A stretch of 9,877 nucleotides of DNA from Acholeplasmatales bacterium (GTDB lineage Bacteria; Bacillota_I; Bacilli_A; Acholeplasmatales; Anaeroplasmataceae). A program made the translations under genes and the position numbers. The DNA lies in the NCBI GenBank assembly GCA_900770055.1, contig CAAGJD010000021.1, positions 1 through 9,877 of the forward strand. The letters are read 5' to 3'. The notes beneath the pieces are model-generated. The model made no database searches and was not told the origin of the DNA. It was given only the letters and a program-made list of their open reading frames with translations. Shown here one piece after another: positions 7,615 through 9,877 of the stretch (position 1 is the first letter of the stretch; every line of letters begins with the position of its first letter).

Positions 7615-7645
7615 GACACGTATTAATTAAATATGTGTCTTTTTT
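7615..7645 (+). terminator. intrinsic terminator after the 7271 gene
   Basis: GACACGTATT (7615-7624) pairs with AATATGTGTC (7630-7639) with one G-T wobble, 5-nt loop, followed by TTTTTT (7640-7645). It insulates the next gene from upstream transcription. Confidence 0.9.
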
Positions 7646-7660
7646 CTAGATGAATATAGT

Positions 7661-7688
7661 TTGATTTTGTGAATTTAAAAGTTATAAT
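7661..7688 (+). promoter_or_regulatory. promoter for the DUF5131-mnmM unit
   Basis: TTGATT (7661-7666), 16-bp spacer, TATAAT (7683-7688); TTTGAT one base earlier gives 17 bp. Expected start near 7695, about 27 nt before ATG 7722. Its intactness argues against long-standing decay of the gene it serves. Confidence 0.65.
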
Positions 7689-7721
7689 ATAGATATATTA
7701 TCTATTTAGTAGGTGAAATAA

Positions 7722-8435
7722 ATGGTTTGGAATCCATGAAGAGGCTGTAAAAAATATAGTGAGGGATGTTTACATTGTTACATTCATAAAGGTGATTTTA
7801 AAAGAGGCATAGATACTTCAAACATTGTTAAGACAAAAGATTTTTATAAACCAATTGAAAAGCTTAAAAATGGTGAATATAAAATGAAATCTGGTCTTTG
7901 TTATTTATGATTTCAAAGTGATTTTTTAATTGAAGAGGCTGATGCTTGGCGTATCGAGGTCTTTAAGATGATTAAAGAAAGAAAAGATTGTGATTTTCTA
8001 TTCTTAACGAAGAGAATAGATTGGTTTATGAAATGTATTCCTGATGATTGGAACGATGGTTATGATAATGTTATTGTTTCATGTACGATAGAAAATCAAA
8101 AACAAGCTGATTATCGTTTGCCTATTTTTAATTCATTACCTATTAAGCATAAGCTTTTAGCTATTCAACCATTAATTGAAAACATCGATATTGAAAAATA
8201 TCTTAATGGAATTGAATTAGTTGTTTTAGGTGGAGAATCTGATAATTTAGGTAGAGTATTAGATTATGCTTGGGTTTTAAATGTGAAAGAACAATGTGTA
8301 AGAAGAAATGTTAGCTTTGAATTTAGACAATGTGGAACAAACTTTTTAAAGGATGGAAAGCTATATAAGCTTAAAACTTCTGATCTAACTAAACAAGCAA
8401 GATTAGCTAATATAAATTTCTATTCAGTTAAATAA
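7722..8435 (+). CDS. DUF5131 (phage Gp37/Gp68-like) protein with two in-frame UGA codons
   Basis: A 238-codon frame (237 residues plus TAA) from ATG 7722, with AGGTGA 5 nt upstream and a good promoter, interrupted only by TGA at codons 6 (7737-7739) and 63 (7908-7910). Read through, it gives MVWNP-x-RGCKKYSEGCLHCY, then Gly-Leu-Cys-Tyr-Leu-x-FQSDFLIEEADAW, FLFLTKRIDWF, ENQKQADYRLPIF, VVLGGES and a C-terminal FRQCGTNFLKDGKLYKLK. These are the blocks of the DUF5131/Gp37-Gp68 family over its whole length. The first x falls on the Trp of NPWxGC. Cys9, Cys16 and Cys19 form a CX6CX2C triad reminiscent of radical-SAM cluster ligands (inference). Five other Trp codons here are TGG. A standard-code reading would begin at Met83 (7968) and lose the Cys triad. 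Either UGA is decoded as Trp, or this is a very recent double-nonsense pseudogene; I favour decoding. The molecular function of the family is not established to my knowledge. Confidence 0.8.
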
Positions 8436-8457
8436 TTAATATTAAGTGGTGATTTTA

Positions 8458-8961
8458 ATGGATAATGTTTCTTTATTAGTAAAAAGAACACATGAGTTAA
8501 TGATTATTAATAAAAAATATGATGTTGCGATAGACGCAACATTAGGTAATGGCTATGATTCTTTGTTTTTAGCTGATTATTATGACAAAGTAATAGGAAT
8601 AGATATTCAAGACCTAGCGATTAAAAGAAGTAAAAAAAGACTTGAAGGAATACAAAACATTGAGATTCATCAAGATGATTTTAATAATATATTAAATTAT
8701 CAATATGCTAATTTAATTATCTTTAATTTAGGTTTTTTACCAGGAAGTAATAAAAGAATAAAAACTCAGGATTATCATTCATATAATGCAGTGCTTAATG
8801 CATATAAAATATTAGATGGAAAAATGCTTATTGCTTGTTATGTTCAGCATGATGGTGGTTATGATGAATATTTAAAAATAATTGATGCATTAAATGAAAA
8901 TAATATTTCATATATTGAAGAAAAATTTGAAAATGAAATATTATTAATTGTTGAAAAATAA
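8458..8961 (+). CDS. mnmM: tRNA 5-aminomethyl-2-thiouridine methyltransferase MnmM (YtqB)
   Basis: 167-residue class I SAM methyltransferase of the YtqB/MnmM group, which in B. subtilis methylates nm5s2U to mnm5s2U at wobble position 34 of tRNAs. Seen: SAM motif I DATLGNG at 26-32, Asp49 in GIDIQ, HQDDF at 71-75, and the subfamily mark FNLGFLPGSNKRIKT at 89-103 (usual form FNLGYLPGGDK.I.T). A tail motif YVQHDGG at 128-134 is found where relatives have YPGHPGG. Length is a little under that of typical members. ATG 8458 is used, with GGTGAT 4 nt upstream; the in-frame GTG 8446 overlaps that site. It follows the DUF5131 gene by 22 nt with no terminator, so the two probably share the promoter at 7661-7688. 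Stop TAA; it contains no Trp. Confidence 0.87.
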   Translation: MDNVSLLVKRTHELMIINKKYDVAIDATLGNGYDSLFLADYYDKVIGIDIQDLAIKRSKKRLEGIQNIEIHQDDFNNILNYQYANLIIFNLGFLPGSNKRIKTQDYHSYNAVLNAYKILDGKMLIACYVQHDGGYDEYLKIIDALNENNISYIEEKFENEILLIVEK

Positions 8962-8978
8962 AGTGATTAGGCTATAAT
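8951..8978 (+). promoter_or_regulatory. promoter for the NifX-like gene
   Basis: TTGAAA (8951-8956), 16-bp spacer, TATAAT (8973-8978). The -35 lies in the last codons of mnmM. Expected start near 8985, leader about 21 nt. Confidence 0.65.
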
Positions 8979-9005
8979 ATATTGGTAAGATAAGGAGAAA
9001 TGAAA

Positions 9006-9383
9006 ATGAAATTAGCTGTAACATATAAAGATGGTAATATTTTTGAGCATTTTGGTCATACAGAGCAATTTAAAATATATGAAATTGAAGATAATAAAGT
9101 CTTAGATTCTTATGTGATTTCTTCAAATTGCGGTGGTCATGGTGCTTTGGCGGGCTTTTTAGTTTCAAATAAAGTGAACGCTGTAATCTGTGGTGGAATT
9201 GGTGCTGGTGCTAAAAATGCTTTATCTTTTAGACAAATTAAGGTGTATGCAGGTGTGACTGGCAATTGTGATGAGGCAGTAGAAAAGCTTATTAATAATA
9301 CTTTAGAGTATACTTCAGGAAGTAATTGTACTCATCATGATGAAGAACATAATTGTGGTTCGAATGGAAATTGTCATTGTTAA
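9006..9383 (+). CDS. NifX/NifB C-terminal-like (dinitrogenase FeMo-cofactor binding family) protein with Cys/His tail
   Basis: 125-residue stand-alone member of the dinitrogenase iron-molybdenum cofactor biosynthesis domain family (Pfam Nitro_FeMo-Co). Typical features are MKLAVTYKDGNIFEHFGHTEQFKIYEIED at the N-terminus, VNAVICGGIGAGAKNAL at about 57-73 and VYAGVTGNCDEAVEKLI at 80-96. Members bind metal-sulfur cofactors; in non-diazotrophic Firmicutes the role is unclear, and nothing here suggests nitrogen fixation. After the domain there is a hydrophilic tail from about residue 104 with Cys108, Cys117, Cys123, Cys125 and His110, 111, 115, 124, a likely metal-binding extension. ATG 9006 is preferred over ATG 9000 because AGGAG at 8993-8997 is 8 nt from the former and only 2 nt from the latter. 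Own promoter upstream; no clear terminator after it. Confidence 0.87.
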   Translation: MKLAVTYKDGNIFEHFGHTEQFKIYEIEDNKVLDSYVISSNCGGHGALAGFLVSNKVNAVICGGIGAGAKNALSFRQIKVYAGVTGNCDEAVEKLINNTLEYTSGSNCTHHDEEHNCGSNGNCHC

Positions 9384-9404
9384 TATAAATATTAATATTT
9401 ATCT

Positions 9405-9433
9405 TTGACAAAAGATTATTATAAGTATATAAT
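9405..9433 (+). promoter_or_regulatory. consensus sigma-A promoter driving the Mn2+ riboswitch/ATPase
   Basis: TTGACA (9405-9410), exactly 17 bp, TATAAT (9428-9433): a perfect match to the vegetative consensus. Expected start is near 9440, directly at the first stem of the riboswitch, so the aptamer is the very 5' end of the transcript. Confidence 0.93.
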
Positions 9434-9437
9434 TTAA

Positions 9438-9533
9438 GTGCTTAAGGGAGTAGATTCCTCTTAATTGGGTTATAGTTTCGTCAGTACGGTGATTTTTCAC
9501 CCGGAGCTATATTAAGAATCAAGACTTAAGTAT
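9438..9533 (+). promoter_or_regulatory. yybP-ykoY manganese riboswitch aptamer
   Basis: This matches the yybP-ykoY Mn2+ aptamer class. P1 is CTTAAG (9441-9446) with CTTAAG (9525-9530), extendable by wobble pairs, followed by the conserved GGGAGTAG (9446-9453). A long arm is closed by TATAGTT (9471-9477) with AGCTATA (9505-9511), carrying the conserved CGTCA (9479-9483) and CCGG (9501-9504) on either side of a hairpin GGTGA (9488-9492)/TCACC (9497-9501). The 3' end CAAGACTTAAG is the usual closing sequence. The class senses Mn2+ in the loop-loop contact of the two arms and commonly controls Mn2+ exporters, including P-type ATPases, as the gene here. Assignment is by recognition; a covariance-model search would settle it. 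Confidence 0.88.
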
Positions 9534-9587
9534 AGTGGTAAACTGTACTTGTCTTGAGTTAAATATTAAAATCAATGACAGGTATAG
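9520..9587 (+). promoter_or_regulatory. riboswitch expression platform: anti-P1 hairpin and antiterminator
   Basis: Two exclusive helices share one strand. Anti-P1: CAAGAC (9520-9525) plus AAGTA (9528-9532) and AG (9534-9535) pair with CT (9543-9544), TACTT (9546-9550) and GTCTTG (9551-9556), destroying P1. Antiterminator: CTGTACTTGTC (9543-9553) pairs over 11 bp, two of them wobbles, with GACAGGTATAG (9577-9587), the 5' arm and loop of the terminator. When Mn2+ stabilises P1, strand 9543-9553 is free to form the antiterminator, so the predicted logic is ON with Mn2+. This is seen in sequence; the dynamics are inferred. Confidence 0.75.
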
Positions 9588-9606
9588 CCTGTCTTTTATT
9601 TTTTTT
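9577..9606 (+). terminator. riboswitch-controlled intrinsic terminator
   Basis: GACAGG (9577-9582) pairs with CCTGTC (9588-9593), 5-nt loop TATAG, then a T-rich tract TTTTATTTTTTTT (9594-9606). It lies just before the ATPase ribosome binding site AGGAGGT (9607-9613), as expected for a transcriptional switch. Confidence 0.9.
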
Positions 9607-9620
9607 AGGAGGTAATTTAT

Positions 9621-9877
9621 TTGGAAAAGAAGGCTAAGTCTTTTAGTTGTTTAGACGTTAAAGAAACACAAGAAATTTTAAATACTAATATTGAAACAGG
9701 TCTTAGTGATGAACAAGCAGCAATTAGGCTTGAAAAATATGGTAAAAATGAGTTAAAGGAAAAGCCTAGAGCTCCATGGTACAAAATATTTTTGAGTGAA
9801 TTAAATGATCCAATGATATTTGTACTGTTTGCTGCAATTATTGTCACAATAGGTATTTCGATATTTGAAACTATTAA
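9621..9877 (+). CDS. P-type cation ATPase, N-terminal part (probable Mn2+ exporter)
   Basis: Partial gene running off the window; 85 complete codons are seen. It starts at TTG 9621, with a strong AGGAGGT 7 nt upstream and no nearer ATG or GTG in frame. The N-terminal cation-transporter ATPase domain is plain: a helical segment (VKETQEILNTNIETGLSDEQAAIRLEKYGKNELKEK, about 11-46, with the classic GLSxxxAxxRLxxYGxNxL pattern) and then LSELNDPMIFVLFAAIIVTIGISIF, whose last part is transmembrane segment 1. This resembles PMR1/SERCA-like (YloB, YoaB) pumps. The catalytic DKTGT and ion-site residues lie beyond the window. Control by a Mn2+ riboswitch points to manganese export across the cytoplasmic membrane, as shown for YoaB of Lactococcus; a Ca2+ role cannot be excluded. 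Confidence 0.92.
   Translation, partial: MEKKAKSFSCLDVKETQEILNTNIETGLSDEQAAIRLEKYGKNELKEKPRAPWYKIFLSELNDPMIFVLFAAIIVTIGISIFETI

Noticed and set aside
7737..7940. UGA codons read as selenocysteine.
   Set aside because: Codon 6 falls on a Trp-type family position, and no convincing SECIS-like hairpin follows either UGA. Only a weak 5-bp TTCAA/TTGAA pairing is present after codon 63. No selenoprotein family resemblance.
7968..8435. A separate 155-residue gene starting at Met83 of the DUF5131 frame, with GAGGT 7 nt upstream.
   Set aside because: Family-like sequence continues upstream in the same frame to ATG 7722, which has its own promoter and ribosome binding site. GAGGT is probably coincidental within Glu-Val codons, although internal initiation cannot be fully excluded.
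9385..9402. 18-bp perfect palindrome ATAAATATTAATATTTAT just before the -35 of the ATPase promoter, a possible repressor site.
   Set aside because: It is made only of A and T; in DNA this AT-rich, palindromes of this size are expected by chance a few times per 10 kb. No match to known MntR or Fur boxes. Kept only as a note.
1..9877. CRISPR arrays, tRNA or rRNA genes, insertion sequences, phage structural genes.
   Set aside because: No regularly spaced repeats, cloverleaf sequences, transposase-like frames or terminal inverted repeats were seen. The phage-type name of DUF5131 is not backed by any other phage gene nearby.

Overview
The window is a very AT-rich bacterial chromosome segment from a low-GC Gram-positive (Bacilli or Tenericutes-like) organism. 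Evidence is the AT-biased codon use, strong AGGAGG and AAGGTGAT-type ribosome binding sites, GTG/TTG starts, a Mn2+ riboswitch and Firmicutes-type gene content (RqcH beside gmk and rpoZ, MnmM/YtqB, RpoZ, stand-alone NifX-like protein). Genus cannot be assigned from sequence alone. An uncultured gut-type Bacilli lineage (RF39, Erysipelotrichales or Acholeplasma-like) is a guess.

Layout. On the minus strand (39-2392), rqcH/NFACT and a class I methyltransferase form a pair overlapping by a GTGA junction. Divergent from it on the plus strand are a small YbjN-like unknown protein, guanylate kinase (gmk) and RNA polymerase omega (rpoZ), closed by a strong terminator. uvrC follows, then a COG2509-type FAD dehydrogenase, then an orphan 109-residue protein with its own promoter and terminator. 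Next comes a two-gene unit: a DUF5131 (phage Gp37/Gp68-like) gene and mnmM (tRNA U34 methyltransferase). A NifX/NifB-C-like metal-cofactor-binding protein with a Cys/His tail follows. Last is a consensus promoter, a yybP-ykoY Mn2+ riboswitch with a readable terminator/antiterminator, and the start of a P-type ATPase cut by the window end.

The two most notable signals lie in the last 2.2 kb. First, the DUF5131 gene has an intact promoter, ribosome binding site and 238-codon frame, interrupted only by two UGA codons (codons 6 and 63). The first falls on the Trp of an NPWxGC motif. Standard-code annotation would keep only the last 155 residues. This suggests UGA read as Trp (reassigned or suppressed), although rqcH appears to end at UGA. 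Second, the Mn2+ riboswitch shows three mutually exclusive helices that predict a Mn2+-ON antitermination switch for the ATPase, presumably a manganese exporter.

Functional themes are translation and its quality control (RqcH, MnmM, possibly the DUF5131 gene), nucleotide supply and transcription (Gmk, RpoZ), repair (UvrC), and metal/redox handling (FAD dehydrogenase, NifX-like protein, Mn2+ ATPase). Most predicted leaders are short, about 10-30 nt from the expected transcription start to the start codon; the riboswitch leader is the exception.
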